A model generated the notes under the pieces. That model searched no databases. It was not told the DNA's origin and was given only the letters and a program-made list of their open reading frames with translations. A stretch of DNA of 64,000 nt from Zobellia nedashkovskayae. Its GTDB lineage: Bacteria > Bacteroidota > Bacteroidia > Flavobacteriales > Flavobacteriaceae. The stretch lies in assembly GCF_015330125.1 (NCBI RefSeq), contig NZ_JADDXR010000002.1, positions 4,724,685 through 4,788,684 on the forward strand, written 5' to 3'. A program made the translations under genes and the position numbers. Below are positions 8,909-17,741 of the stretch, one piece after another. Positions within the stretch are counted from its first letter, which is position 1, and every line of letters begins with the position of its first letter.

Positions 8909-8996
8909 TTTCTTACTGTTTTCAAAAAAGTACTAACTCTTGTTTCTTATGAGTACAAAGATGCCCTATATGCCCACATTTTTAAAATGAATACTA

Positions 8997-9028
8997 CTCA
9001 ACTGTAAATAAACAGCCCCAAACTGCAA
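8997..9028 (-). promoter_or_regulatory. Probable LytTR operator ahead of the kinase operon
   Basis: CTCAACTGTAA (8997-9007) and CCAAACTGCAA (9018-9028) are 21 bp apart, the same period as the repeats before the 2TM gene. On the minus strand they contain ACAGTTGAG, a full match to the LytTR consensus, and GCAGTTTGG, which differs only at the first position. They lie about 90-120 bases upstream of the kinase start, between it and the end of the Lrp gene. Confidence 0.65.
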
Positions 9029-9035
9029 TCTTCCG

Positions 9036-9500
9036 CTACCAAAACGGAACACCGCACCCTTGTTTTATAGTCCCAATTACAAAAGTGCTATGCGCACTAC
9101 CAATATTCTTTACCGCTCCCAAAGTATTGATTACAAAGTCTTGATAATGTTTCATATCTCGGACTAACACTTTTAATCTGAAATCATAATCCCCGGAAAT
9201 ATTATAACACTCCGTCACCTCTTTTACCGCACGAATGTCTCTAACAAATTGATTTCCAATATCTTTTGTATGTTGTTTTAAGGTGATATCACAAAAAACT
9301 ATCAACTCAAGTCCCATTTTTTCAGCATCTAATAAAGCTGTGTAACCCTTAATATACCCCTCTTTTTCTAATTTCCGCACCCGCTCATAAACAGGCGTTG
9401 GAGATAGATTAACGGTAGCCGCTAACTCTTTTGTAGTAATATTCGAGTTTAATTGAAGCTGTTTTAGCAACTCTAAATCGGTCAAATCTAAATTTTCCAT
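9036..9500 (-). CDS. Lrp/AsnC-family transcriptional regulator
   Basis: 154 residues. An N-terminal winged helix (residues 5-60) with the family pattern LKQLQLNSNITTKELA and SPTPVYERVRKLEKEGYI, followed by the RAM/AsnC ligand-binding fold (about 68-145) with the conserved ECYNISGDYDF segment. Such proteins sense amino acids and assemble into octamers on repeated sites. It is divergent from metE, and the shared 160-bp intergenic region carries a repeated motif 42 bp apart, so control of metE and of itself is likely. Confidence 0.92.
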   Translation of the reverse strand: MENLDLTDLELLKQLQLNSNITTKELAATVNLSPTPVYERVRKLEKEGYIKGYTALLDAEKMGLELIVFCDITLKQHTKDIGNQFVRDIRAVKEVTECYNISGDYDFRLKVLVRDMKHYQDFVINTLGAVKNIGSAHSTFVIGTIKQGCGVPFW

Positions 9501-9515
9501 AGATAAATCGTCTTT

Positions 9516-9571
9516 AAAATACCCATTTAGGGGTCTTAACTTTTCGTTTACACTTTAAAAATACCCATTTA
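9516..9571. promoter_or_regulatory. Probable Lrp/AsnC operator: repeat 42 bp apart
   Basis: AAAATACCCATTTA occurs identically at 9516-9529 and 9558-9571, a spacing of 42 bp or four helical turns. The core AAAT-N4-ATTT is dyad symmetric. A degraded copy (TAACTTTTCGTTTA, 9537-9550, 8 of 14 matches) sits exactly halfway at 21 bp. Regular in-phase sites between an Lrp-type gene and its divergent neighbour fit how Lrp octamers wrap DNA. Confidence 0.55.
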
Positions 9572-9600
9572 TAGTTAAATACTCTTAATTAAGTTTATTA

Positions 9601-9632
9601 TTGTGGACAAAATAACCTTTGTAATAGCTTTG
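9601..9632 (+). promoter_or_regulatory. metE promoter (TTG / TAnnTTTG type)
   Basis: A -33 element TTG at 9601-9603 and a -7 element TAGCTTTG at 9625-9632, 21 bp apart, match the Bacteroidota housekeeping promoter. Transcription would start about 20-25 bases before the metE ATG. The putative Lrp sites end 30 bases upstream of the -33 element. No methionine riboswitch is visible in so short a leader. Confidence 0.6.
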
Positions 9633-9659
9633 TGCAGATATTAATTCAAAAAATATAGT

Positions 9660-11984
9660 ATGAAAACTACCAACCTAGGCTATCCCAGAATTGGAAGTAA
9701 AAGAGAATTAAAAAGAGCTCTAGAACAGTATTGGTCTGGTAAAACCAATATCGAAACACTTTTAGAGACGGCAAAAGGAATTCGGAAAGAGAATTGGTTA
9801 TTACAAAAAGAACAAGGCATAGACCTCATTCCTAGTAATGACTTTTCCCTTTATGATCAAGTTTTGGACCTTTCTACAACGTTGGGGTGCATCCCAGAGC
9901 GCTATGCGGCTTTAGCTAAGAATCCGTCTTTCTCCAGCCATGACCTTTATTTTGCCATGGCCAGGGGTATTCAACAAGACGGAGCAGATATTACCGCAAT
10001 GGAAATGACCAAGTGGTTTGATACCAACTACCACTATATTGTGCCAGAATTTACTAAGAATCAGATATTTAACATCTCTTCGGATAAAATTATAAATGAG
10101 TACAAAGAAGCCCTAGAATTAGGTATTCAAACAAAATCCGTATTGATCGGCCCTGTTTCATTTCTTCTATTGGGAAAAGAGAAAGAGAGTGGCTTTCACA
10201 GAATAGAATTACTAGAAAGACTGCTACCAGCATATGAAGAAATTCTACAACAATTAGTAGATGTTGATGCGGAACATGTTCAATTTGATGAACCTTATTT
10301 AGCACTTAACCTTTCCGAAAAAGAGCAGCGTGCCATACACCAAACGTATGCGTATTTTGCTGCCAAATTTCCGAATATAAAAATAACCGTAGCCAATTAT
10401 TTTGATTGTTTTGGTGAGAATATTGACACCGCATTAGCCTTACCGGTGCACACTTTACACCTAGACCTAGTACGTTGCCCATTACAACTAGATGACATTC
10501 TAGAGTCTAACAAACTAAATAGTTATACGCATTTATCTCTAGGAGTAGTTGATGGTCGTAATATTTGGAAAAATGACTTTGAAAAATCTTTGCAGTTAAT
10601 TCAAAAAGCAATTGATCATATAGGTACAGAGCGTATTCTTATCTCACCCTCTTGCTCATTGCTACACTCACCTTGCGACCTAGATTTAGAATCTAATGAA
10701 GAAAATCTAAACGGAGAAATTAAACAATGGTTAGCCTTCGCTAAACAAAAATTAGATGAAGTGGCAACTCTTAAACAGTTAGCCAACAAAGAGAATCTTT
10801 CTGATAGTTTACAAAAACTTATAAAGAATAGCGAAGCTCAGGCAAACAAAAAAACAGCGACTCTTATACACAATCAAAAAGTAAAACAACGTGTAGCTGC
10901 CCTTACCGCTAAAGATGACCAAAGAGAAAGCTCATTCCCTACGCGACAGAAATTACAGAAAAACGCATTGAACCTTCCTTTGTTCCCAACCACTACTATC
11001 GGTTCGTTTCCTCAAACAAAAGAGGTACGCAGCTGGAGAGCCAATTTCAAAAAAGGAAACCTATCTGTAGACGAATACAATGTTCTTTTAGAAAAAGAAA
11101 CCAGAGATACTATAGAATTCCAAGAACGCACAGGTCTTGACGTCCTTGTTCATGGGGAATTTGAACGTAATGACATGGTAGAGTACTTTGGTGAGCAATT
11201 GAGCGGATTTGCATTCACCAGTTTTGGCTGGGTTCAAAGTTATGGTAGCCGATGTGTGAAGCCGCCAATTATTTATGGTGATGTTTCCAGAGAAGCACCT
11301 ATGACGGTTAAATGGTCTGCCTTTGCACAATCATTGACTAAAAAACCTGTAAAAGGAATGCTTACCGGCCCTGTTACTATTCTACAATGGTCCTTTGTTC
11401 GTAACGACCAACCTCGTTCTGAAACCTGTACACAAATTGCGTTGGCCATTAGAGATGAAGTAGTAGACTTAGAAAAAGCAGGGTTACAGGTTATTCAAAT
11501 TGATGAGCCTGCTATTCGTGAAGGCCTTCCGTTGCGAAAAGAAGATTGGAATGCCTATTTAAACTGGGCTATTAAAGCTTTTAGAATCTCCGCTAGTGGT
11601 GTTAGGGATGAAACGCAAATCCACACGCACATGTGTTATTCCGAGTTCAATGATATCATTTCGAATATTGCCGATATGGATGCCGATGTCATCACCATTG
11701 AATGTTCAAGATCTCAAATGGAGCTTTTAGACGTTTTCGCAACGTTTGAATATCCAAACGAGATTGGACCTGGTGTTTACGATATTCACTCGCCAAGAGT
11801 TCCGGAAAGAGCTGAGATGGTCGCTTTAATGGAAAAAGCAGCAAAACAGATTCCAACGGAGCAACTTTGGATCAATCCTGATTGTGGATTGAAAACAAGA
11901 CATTGGCCCGAAACTAGAGAAGCACTCATAGAAATGGTAGCAGCTGCTAGAGAATGCCGACAAAACAGTGAGATATTGGCTTAA
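9660..11984 (+). CDS. metE: Cobalamin-independent methionine synthase
   Basis: 774 residues, the expected length. Transfers a methyl group from methyl-tetrahydropteroyltri-L-glutamate to homocysteine, the last step of methionine synthesis; cytoplasmic. The N-terminal domain begins with the family start [20 protein letters not shown]. The catalytic C-terminal domain starts near residue 440 ([14 protein letters not shown]) and shows the zinc ligands: His and Cys in THMCYSE, Glu in ITIECSRSQ, and Cys in NPDCGLKTR. Single-gene unit with its own promoter and a strong terminator. The divergent Lrp/AsnC gene suggests control by amino-acid supply. Confidence 0.97.
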   Translation: MKTTNLGYPRIGSKRELKRALEQYWSGKTNIETLLETAKGIRKENWLLQKEQGIDLIPSNDFSLYDQVLDLSTTLGCIPERYAALAKNPSFSSHDLYFAMARGIQQDGADITAMEMTKWFDTNYHYIVPEFTKNQIFNISSDKIINEYKEALELGIQTKSVLIGPVSFLLLGKEKESGFHRIELLERLLPAYEEILQQLVDVDAEHVQFDEPYLALNLSEKEQRAIHQTYAYFAAKFPNIKITVANYFDCFGENIDTALALPVHTLHLDLVRCPLQLDDILESNKLNSYTHLSLGVVDGRNIWKNDFEKSLQLIQKAIDHIGTERILISPSCSLLHSPCDLDLESNEENLNGEIKQWLAFAKQKLDEVATLKQLANKENLSDSLQKLIKNSEAQANKKTATLIHNQKVKQRVAALTAKDDQRESSFPTRQKLQKNALNLPLFPTTTIGSFPQTKEVRSWRANFKKGNLSVDEYNVLLEKETRDTIEFQERTGLDVLVHGEFERNDMVEYFGEQLSGFAFTSFGWVQSYGSRCVKPPIIYGDVSREAPMTVKWSAFAQSLTKKPVKGMLTGPVTILQWSFVRNDQPRSETCTQIALAIRDEVVDLEKAGLQVIQIDEPAIREGLPLRKEDWNAYLNWAIKAFRISASGVRDETQIHTHMCYSEFNDIISNIADMDADVITIECSRSQMELLDVFATFEYPNEIGPGVYDIHSPRVPERAEMVALMEKAAKQIPTEQLWINPDCGLKTRHWPETREALIEMVAAARECRQNSEILA

Positions 11985-12002
11985 TTGACTTCATATTATT
12001 TT

Positions 12003-12039
12003 AAAAATGCATCTTACAAAATGTAGGATGCATTTTTTT
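12003..12039 (+). terminator. metE terminator
   Basis: AAAATGCATC pairs with GATGCATTTT, with an inner TACA/TGTA extension, and is followed by seven T residues. A standard intrinsic terminator about 20 bases after the metE stop. Confidence 0.85.
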
Positions 12040-12055
12040 ATACCATAAAGCGTAG

Positions 12056-12063
12056 TAGCTTTG
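12056..12063 (+). promoter_or_regulatory. -7 element immediately before the flavoprotein start codon
   Basis: TAGCTTTG is an exact TAnnTTTG box, identical to that of metE, and ends only four bases before the ATG at 12068. If used, transcription would begin at or next to the start codon, giving a leaderless mRNA. The -33 position falls in the T-run of the metE terminator and has no clear TTG. Confidence 0.4.
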
Positions 12064-12067
12064 CACC

Positions 12068-13621
12068 ATGGTCAGAAGAATTCAGTTGCGCGTATCGTTA
12101 AAAGAGGAAAGTAAACCCAACATCCTTTTAAAGAAAACCGCTAAATATTTAAGCGAGGACGAAAAGAACATCACTATTAAAGTGTTGCGCAAATCTATTG
12201 ACGCCCGTAAACCTAAGATTTACTTCAATTACAAGATGGAGGTTTACATTAACGAAAAGCCTTCACCTTCAGCTGACTATGAATTCAAATACCAAGATGT
12301 CTCTAAAGCCAAAGAGGTTCATATCATAGGTTTTGGACCTGCAGGAATGTGGGCTGCATTACGTTGTTTGGAGCTTGGTTACAAACCAATTGTACTAGAG
12401 CGCGGTAACAACGTAAAGGACAGAAGGCGAGACCTGAAGGCCATTAACCAAGACCATATTGTAAACGAAGATTCTAACTACTGCTTTGGCGAAGGTGGAG
12501 CCGGAACCTATTCTGATGGTAAACTATACACCCGAAGTCTAAAAAGAGGTGACGTACGCCGTATTTTTGAAAGTTTAGTTCATCATGGTGCTACGGAAGA
12601 AATATTGGTAGATGCTCATCCACATATTGGCACGAACAAACTTCCTAAAATTGTACAGAACATAAGAGAAGCTATAATCAATCATGGTGGCGAGGTGCAT
12701 TTCAATACTAGACTGACCAACTTCACTGTAAAAAATAATAAAATTGAAAGCCTTCAATTGCAGAACGGCAATGAAATGAAGGTTAACCGGGTTATTCTTG
12801 CCACGGGACATTCCGCTCGTGATATCTATTATTTATTGAACGATAAGAAAATCAGCTTAAAGGCGAAATCTTTTGCCATGGGCGTTCGGGTAGAACATCC
12901 ACAGCATATTATAGACTCTATTCAATACCACTGCTCTGGAGATCGTAACGAATTGCTTCCCGCTGCTGCTTACAGCTTAGTGGAACAAGTGAAGAATCGT
13001 GGCGTATACTCTTTTTGTATGTGTCCAGGCGGTTTTATAGTTCCTGCTGCAACTGCTCCAGGAGAAGTTGTCGTAAACGGTATGTCTCCCTCTAAACGAA
13101 ATAACAAGTTCGCCAATTCAGGTATTGTAGTCGAAATTAATGTAGATGAAGACCTATACAAATATGAGCGTTTTGGGGTTTTAAAAGGATTGGAATACCA
13201 GAAAGATTTAGAACGATTGGCTTTTACCGCAGGCGGAAGAACGCAAACAGCACCCGCACAACGTTTGACCGATTTTGTAGAAGGCCACCTTTCAACAGAC
13301 CTCAACCCTACTTCCTACCAACCAGGATTGAATTCAGCTCCCTTACATTCTTTGCTGCCAAAACTTATTGGCGGAAAACTACGTCAAGGCTTCAAGGCCT
13401 TTGGCGATAAAATGAAAGGCTATTACACTGCGGAAGCTAATATTGTAGGTGTTGAATCTCGCACCTCATCTCCGGTAAACATCCCTAGAAACGAAAAATT
13501 AGAACACCCAGAAATTGAAGGCCTGTTCCCTTGTGGAGAAGGCGGTGGTTATGCTGGCGGAATAGTTTCTGCTGCAATGGATGGTGAACGGTGTGCAGAA
13601 GCTGCTATAGCAGGTCTATAG
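12068..13621 (+). CDS. FAD-dependent dehydrogenase, COG2509 family
   Basis: 517 residues. A short N-terminal domain (1-85) precedes a Rossmann dinucleotide-binding motif IIGFGPAGMWAALRCLELGY (about 93-112) with the acidic residue of VLERG binding the ribose. Further family blocks are CFGEGGAGTYSDGKLYTR, a second nucleotide-binding segment near VILATGHSARDIYYLL, and the C-terminal GEGGGYAGGIVSAAMDGERCAEA that closes over FAD. This matches the uncharacterised COG2509 flavoproteins; the substrate is not known. No signal peptide, so cytoplasmic. Single gene between the metE terminator and the helicase gene. Confidence 0.88.
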   Translation: MVRRIQLRVSLKEESKPNILLKKTAKYLSEDEKNITIKVLRKSIDARKPKIYFNYKMEVYINEKPSPSADYEFKYQDVSKAKEVHIIGFGPAGMWAALRCLELGYKPIVLERGNNVKDRRRDLKAINQDHIVNEDSNYCFGEGGAGTYSDGKLYTRSLKRGDVRRIFESLVHHGATEEILVDAHPHIGTNKLPKIVQNIREAIINHGGEVHFNTRLTNFTVKNNKIESLQLQNGNEMKVNRVILATGHSARDIYYLLNDKKISLKAKSFAMGVRVEHPQHIIDSIQYHCSGDRNELLPAAAYSLVEQVKNRGVYSFCMCPGGFIVPAATAPGEVVVNGMSPSKRNNKFANSGIVVEINVDEDLYKYERFGVLKGLEYQKDLERLAFTAGGRTQTAPAQRLTDFVEGHLSTDLNPTSYQPGLNSAPLHSLLPKLIGGKLRQGFKAFGDKMKGYYTAEANIVGVESRTSSPVNIPRNEKLEHPEIEGLFPCGEGGGYAGGIVSAAMDGERCAEAAIAGL

Positions 13622-13679
13622 TTAGGGTTTATAGGCTTATCCAAACATTCGCCGTATCTTTACGGCTTATTAAATATAC

Positions 13680-14975
13680 ATGACATTTAAAGATTTAGGT
13701 ATTGCTTTGCCTATACTCAGAGCTATTGAGGAACAAGGATATACGAATCCTACACCCATACAGGAACAAGCCATTCCTATTTTACTTAACAAAAAAGACC
13801 TTTTAGGAGTTGCACAAACAGGAACGGGAAAAACAGCCGCGTTCAGTATCCCTATAATTCATCATTTACACAACAGTCAAGATCAAACTAGAGGTAAGCG
13901 ACGCATACGCACACTTATTGTAACACCCACTAGAGAACTTGCTATTCAGATAGCCGATAACTTTACTGCTTACAGCAAGCATACACATATTAAAAACACA
14001 GTGATTTTTGGCGGTGTTAAACAATCTAGACAGGTGAATGCCTTACGTAATGGTGTTGATGCACTTATTGCTACTCCGGGAAGATTATTAGATTTGATGA
14101 ACCAAAACATTATCTCTTTACGGGATATTGAATTTGTGGTTCTAGATGAAGCGGATCAAATGCTGGATATGGGTTTCATTCATGATATTAAAAAAATCAT
14201 AGCGAAGCTTCCAAAGCAAAGACAATCCCTTTTCTTTTCGGCTACGATGCCTTCTAGTATTGTAGAACTTTCAAAAACCCTTTTAGGCCAATTTGAAAGA
14301 GTAACTATAAAGCCACAGCAGGCTACAGCAGAAAAAGTAGAGCAAGGTGTTTATTTTGTTAGCAAACCAAATAAACCTAAATTATTGGTGCACTTGGTTA
14401 ACGAGAGACCTACAGATTCTGTTTTGGTATTTTCAAGAACTAAGCATGGTGCCAATAAAATAGTTAAAAAATTAGCACAAGCTGATATTAAATCGGCCGC
14501 TATACATGGTAACAAATCACAAACTGCCAGACAAAAAGCTTTAGGTGATTTTAAAGATGGAAAGTTACGCGTCTTAATTGCAACTGATATTGCTGCAAGG
14601 GGAATTGATGTAGAAGATCTTTCTTTGGTTATCAATTACGATTTGCCAAATGTACCCGAAACTTATGTTCACCGTATTGGTAGAACAGGCCGGGCCAGCG
14701 CAAGTGGTATCGCTCTTTCTTTTTGCGATAAGGAAGAACGCGCATATTTAAAGGATATTGAAAAACTCATTAAACAACAGGTGCCACGTATGCCAGAGCA
14801 TCAGTTTATTGGTGGGGACGAAGAGGAAGTTGAAGAAAAAAGACCTCAACAGAGATCAAATTCCAGAAACAACCACGGAGGTAACCGAAATAAAAGTCGC
14901 TCAGGGAATTCGAATAACAGAAGTGCGAACAATCGCAACCGAAGTAATTCAAATAGACCACGCAGAGACGATTAA
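13680..14975 (+). CDS. DEAD-box ATP-dependent RNA helicase, RhlE-like
   Basis: 431 residues with all helicase motifs in order: Q motif (GYTNPTPIQEQAIP), Walker A (AQTGTGKT), PTRELA, TPGRL, DEAD box (VLDEADQMLDMGF), SAT (FSATMP), then the second RecA domain with ARGIDVEDL and HRIGRTGRA. The last 45 residues are a low-complexity tail rich in Arg, Asn and Ser, typical of RhlE-type proteins and likely to bind RNA non-specifically. It unwinds RNA duplexes, for example during ribosome assembly or cold adaptation. A box TATCTTTA lies about 30 bases upstream. Ends in a strong terminator. Confidence 0.95.
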   Translation: MTFKDLGIALPILRAIEEQGYTNPTPIQEQAIPILLNKKDLLGVAQTGTGKTAAFSIPIIHHLHNSQDQTRGKRRIRTLIVTPTRELAIQIADNFTAYSKHTHIKNTVIFGGVKQSRQVNALRNGVDALIATPGRLLDLMNQNIISLRDIEFVVLDEADQMLDMGFIHDIKKIIAKLPKQRQSLFFSATMPSSIVELSKTLLGQFERVTIKPQQATAEKVEQGVYFVSKPNKPKLLVHLVNERPTDSVLVFSRTKHGANKIVKKLAQADIKSAAIHGNKSQTARQKALGDFKDGKLRVLIATDIAARGIDVEDLSLVINYDLPNVPETYVHRIGRTGRASASGIALSFCDKEERAYLKDIEKLIKQQVPRMPEHQFIGGDEEEVEEKRPQQRSNSRNNHGGNRNKSRSGNSNNRSANNRNRSNSNRPRRDD

Positions 14976-15008
14976 GTAAATTCGTTCATTATTTAATTGA
15001 ACAATTAG

Positions 15009-15063
15009 AAAAACCGCAAGAAGATTTTGATTCCATCAGGCATCTTTTCTTCTTGCGGTTTTT
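15009..15063 (+). terminator. Terminator after the helicase gene
   Basis: AAAAACCGCAAGAAGA pairs with TCTTCTTGCGGTTTTT, a perfect 16-bp stem around a 23-nt loop, ending in T residues. The symmetry means it could also work in the other direction. Confidence 0.8.
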
Positions 15064-15260
15064 CTTTGCTCTTTATCTACGTAAACTATCTCGAGGCAAG
15101 TGCACGAAGTATTAAAAGGATTATACTTTGATTTCGAAACAAGCCTCAGAGCATTAAATCTCGATTATCAAGTAAAAAATAACGGTTTCATAATTTCTAT
15201 TTGAGAAAGTAGGACTGATAATTCTTAAATTGCTATTCTATATTAATCTCATAACATCAA

Positions 15261-16094
15261 ATGGCTTTAAAATCTTTTCTCGCTTCGTTCATTTTCCTCA
15301 CTGTGCATATAGCGCATGCGCAAGACCTAACGGTAATGAGTTACAATATTAAATATGATAATGTAAATGACACCATAAACAACTGGAACGACAGAAAAGC
15401 TCCAATGGTTCGTTTAATTAAGCATTATGCTCCAGAGTTTATTGGCATGCAGGAGGTGGTGTATCATCAATTGACCTATTTAGACGAAGCGCTGGAAGAT
15501 TACAAATACATTGGCGTAGCCAGAGATGATGGAAAGAAAAAAGGTGAGTTCTCCCCTATTCTTTTCAACAGTGAAAAATTCAACTTACTACAATCCAATA
15601 CCTTTTGGTTATCCCCTACACCAGATAAAGTTAGCGTGGGTTGGGATGCAGCTATGGAGCGCGTTTGTACTTACGGATTATTCGAAGACAAAACCAATAA
15701 GCAAAAATTCTGGGTATTCAACACCCATTTTGACCATATTGGAGTTGAAGCTCGCGAAAAATCAGCTACGCTTATCGTAAAGAAGATTAACGAGATAAAC
15801 ACAGATAAACTTCCGGTAGTTCTTACAGGCGATTTCAATTTAGAACCCGAGTCAAAACCGATTCTGTTTCTTAAAAAAGAAATGACGGACGGAAAAGAGA
15901 TAACTGAACAGCCTTTTTATGGGCCTACCGGGACCTTTAGTGGATTTGACCATGCACGAGTGCTTGACCACCGCATTGACTATATTTTTGTACGAGCTTT
16001 TAAAGTTGAGAAGTACATTCACATAGATGACCGAATGGAAAATAACCAACATATTTCTGACCACCTTCCTATAATGGCTACACTACAGAAATAG
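15261..16094 (+). CDS. Secreted endonuclease/exonuclease/phosphatase family protein
   Basis: 277 residues with a cleavable signal peptide (about residues 1-20, ending HAQD). The mature protein is a single EEP-fold domain: MSYNIKYDN, the metal-binding Glu in IGMQEVV, THFDHIG, the Asp/Asn pair in LTGDFNLEPES, and the C-terminal HRIDYIFV and ISDHLPIMA. EEP enzymes cut phosphodiester or phosphoester bonds with a divalent metal; the substrate (nucleic acid, inositol phosphate or phospholipid) cannot be told. Exported, probably periplasmic. Monocistronic, closed by a terminator shared with the hydrolase that faces it. Confidence 0.9.
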   Translation: MALKSFLASFIFLTVHIAHAQDLTVMSYNIKYDNVNDTINNWNDRKAPMVRLIKHYAPEFIGMQEVVYHQLTYLDEALEDYKYIGVARDDGKKKGEFSPILFNSEKFNLLQSNTFWLSPTPDKVSVGWDAAMERVCTYGLFEDKTNKQKFWVFNTHFDHIGVEAREKSATLIVKKINEINTDKLPVVLTGDFNLEPESKPILFLKKEMTDGKEITEQPFYGPTGTFSGFDHARVLDHRIDYIFVRAFKVEKYIHIDDRMENNQHISDHLPIMATLQK

Positions 16095-16112
16095 TTAAGT
16101 TTCACCAAACAT

Positions 16113-16148
16113 AAAAAAGCCCGAATCTAGATAGATTCGGGCTTTTTA
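16113..16148. terminator. Bidirectional terminator
   Basis: AAAAAGCCCGAATCT pairs with AGATTCGGGCTTTTT around a 4-nt loop. A-run and T-run on either side let it end both the EEP gene and the convergent alpha/beta hydrolase gene. Confidence 0.88.
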
Positions 16149-16168
16149 AATTTATAATACCTATTACA

Positions 16169-17002
16169 TTACTTCTTCAAGAACAAAATAAGAATTTCAT
16201 TTAACTCATCGGCATGCGTTAGGTTCAGACCATGAGGTGCGTCTTTTATGACTTCATATTGATTATCCGCAATACCTTTTGCCGCCTGGTCTGCAGAGGT
16301 TGCCTGGGGCACCGTTGCATCGGCATCTCCATGAACAATAAGCGTTGGTACCGTAACATTTTTTAATTCCGGTCTAAAGTCCGTATGCATCCAAGCTAAA
16401 GCCGTTTCAATTGTAGCTCTTGGCGAAGCATTTGACGCTATACTAAAATCATAGTCCATTTGAGCCTCACTAACTTTGTCCTTGTTATCCTCATAATTAT
16501 AGAAACCCGTCAGAAACTTTTCTTTTAAGAATCCTACCCTATCATTTTGTAAGGCCTCCTTAATCCAATCTAAAGTTTCTTCCGGTACTCCATCAGGATT
16601 ATCTTCTTTTTTCTTTACTAATGGAATTATAGAACTTATTAAAGCTGCTTTCGCAATTTTATCCTCTCCATAATCTGTGAAATAACGCACTACTTCGCCT
16701 CCACCCATAGAGAAACCTACAATTACCACATTGTCTAAATCCAAATTTTCAATAATGGCATTTAAATCGCTGGCAAGTGCAGAATAATCATACTCGCCCC
16801 ATGGCGCAGAAGATGCTCCAAAACCTCTTCTATCATAAGCGATACAGCGATAACCTTCCTCTACAATTTTCCAAACTTGTTGCTCCCATGCCTTGTGACT
16901 TAAGGGCCACCCGTGAATAAGTATAACCGGTTGTCCGGAGCCATAATCCTCATAAAATATTTCTACGTCTTCTTTTCCTTTCTTGTTCTTTATAAATGGC
17001 AT
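16169..17002 (-). CDS. Alpha/beta hydrolase, chloroperoxidase-like
   Basis: 277 residues forming one alpha/beta-hydrolase domain: oxyanion-hole segment ILIHGWPLS (28-36), nucleophile elbow VGFSMGGGE (Ser98), the acid in VHGDADATVP and the His in DAPHGLNLTH. The overall pattern (YDRRGFGASSAP, FSMGGGEVVRYF) is that of the cofactor-free haloperoxidase/arylesterase group. Natural substrate unknown. No signal peptide. Single gene, upstream of which a divergent PaiB-like gene begins. Confidence 0.9.
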   Translation of the reverse strand: MPFIKNKKGKEDVEIFYEDYGSGQPVILIHGWPLSHKAWEQQVWKIVEEGYRCIAYDRRGFGASSAPWGEYDYSALASDLNAIIENLDLDNVVIVGFSMGGGEVVRYFTDYGEDKIAKAALISSIIPLVKKKEDNPDGVPEETLDWIKEALQNDRVGFLKEKFLTGFYNYEDNKDKVSEAQMDYDFSIASNASPRATIETALAWMHTDFRPELKNVTVPTLIVHGDADATVPQATSADQAAKGIADNQYEVIKDAPHGLNLTHADELNEILILFLKK

Positions 17003-17132
17003 ATATTTAATTTTAAAGTGAATTTAAATTTACGAGATTGTTCGCAATAGATGTTGCTCCATTCGGATTAAAATTCACTTTTTACAATATTTTAACTCGC
17101 AGTTCTAAAGCAAACAAAAACGTATTTATTTC

Positions 17133-17738
17133 ATGTTCATACCTGATAACCATCGCAAAGAAAATCTTTCAGAAATCAAAATTTTTTTGAAAGCAAACAG
17201 TTTTGGCATTCTCGTAAGCCAATATCAAAACAAACCTTGGGCTACACATATTCCTTTGGAATTAGAAACCACAGAAGACGGAAAAGAGGTTCTCACGGCC
17301 CATATGGCCAAGGCCAACCCACAATGGCGAGAGTTTGATCAGAACGAAGAAGTACTCTGTATTTTTAACGGTCCGCATTCCTATGTATCCTCATCTTGGT
17401 ATAAAGAGGAAGAAGTGCCTACATGGAACTATATTGCGGTTCATGTTTATGGAAAGTTGAACATATTAAGCGAAGAAAAAGTTATGGCTTCTATGCACAG
17501 GCTAGTAGATAAATACGAAGCAAATTCAAAGAAACCAATTTCTCTAAAAGACATGTCTCCCCGCACGTTGAAACAGATAAAAGGTGTAGTGGGTTTTCAG
17601 ATAGAGATAACAGACATTCAAGCGCAGTATAAATTATCTAAAAACCGAGAACAAGACCACCCGAAAATCATTGAAGAGCTGGAAGACTCCAAGAACCCAA
17701 TGAGTATTGAAATTGCCCAAGCCATGAAAAACAAATAA
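17133..17738 (+). CDS. PaiB-like FMN-binding protein
   Basis: 201 residues covering the whole PaiB family (FMN-binding split-barrel fold). Recognisable blocks are MFIPDNHRKEN at the start, THIPLEL, HMAKANPQW, IFNGPHSYVSSSWY, VPTWNYIAVHVYG, and VGFQIEITDIQAQYKLSKNR with the late conserved KLSKNR. PaiB of Bacillus is annotated as a negative transcriptional regulator of protease and sporulation genes, but it has no obvious DNA-binding domain and its biochemical role in flavobacteria is unknown. Only 3 bp separate its stop from that of the convergent epimerase gene. Confidence 0.9.
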   Translation: MFIPDNHRKENLSEIKIFLKANSFGILVSQYQNKPWATHIPLELETTEDGKEVLTAHMAKANPQWREFDQNEEVLCIFNGPHSYVSSSWYKEEEVPTWNYIAVHVYGKLNILSEEKVMASMHRLVDKYEANSKKPISLKDMSPRTLKQIKGVVGFQIEITDIQAQYKLSKNREQDHPKIIEELEDSKNPMSIEIAQAMKNK

Positions 17739-17741
17739 TTC

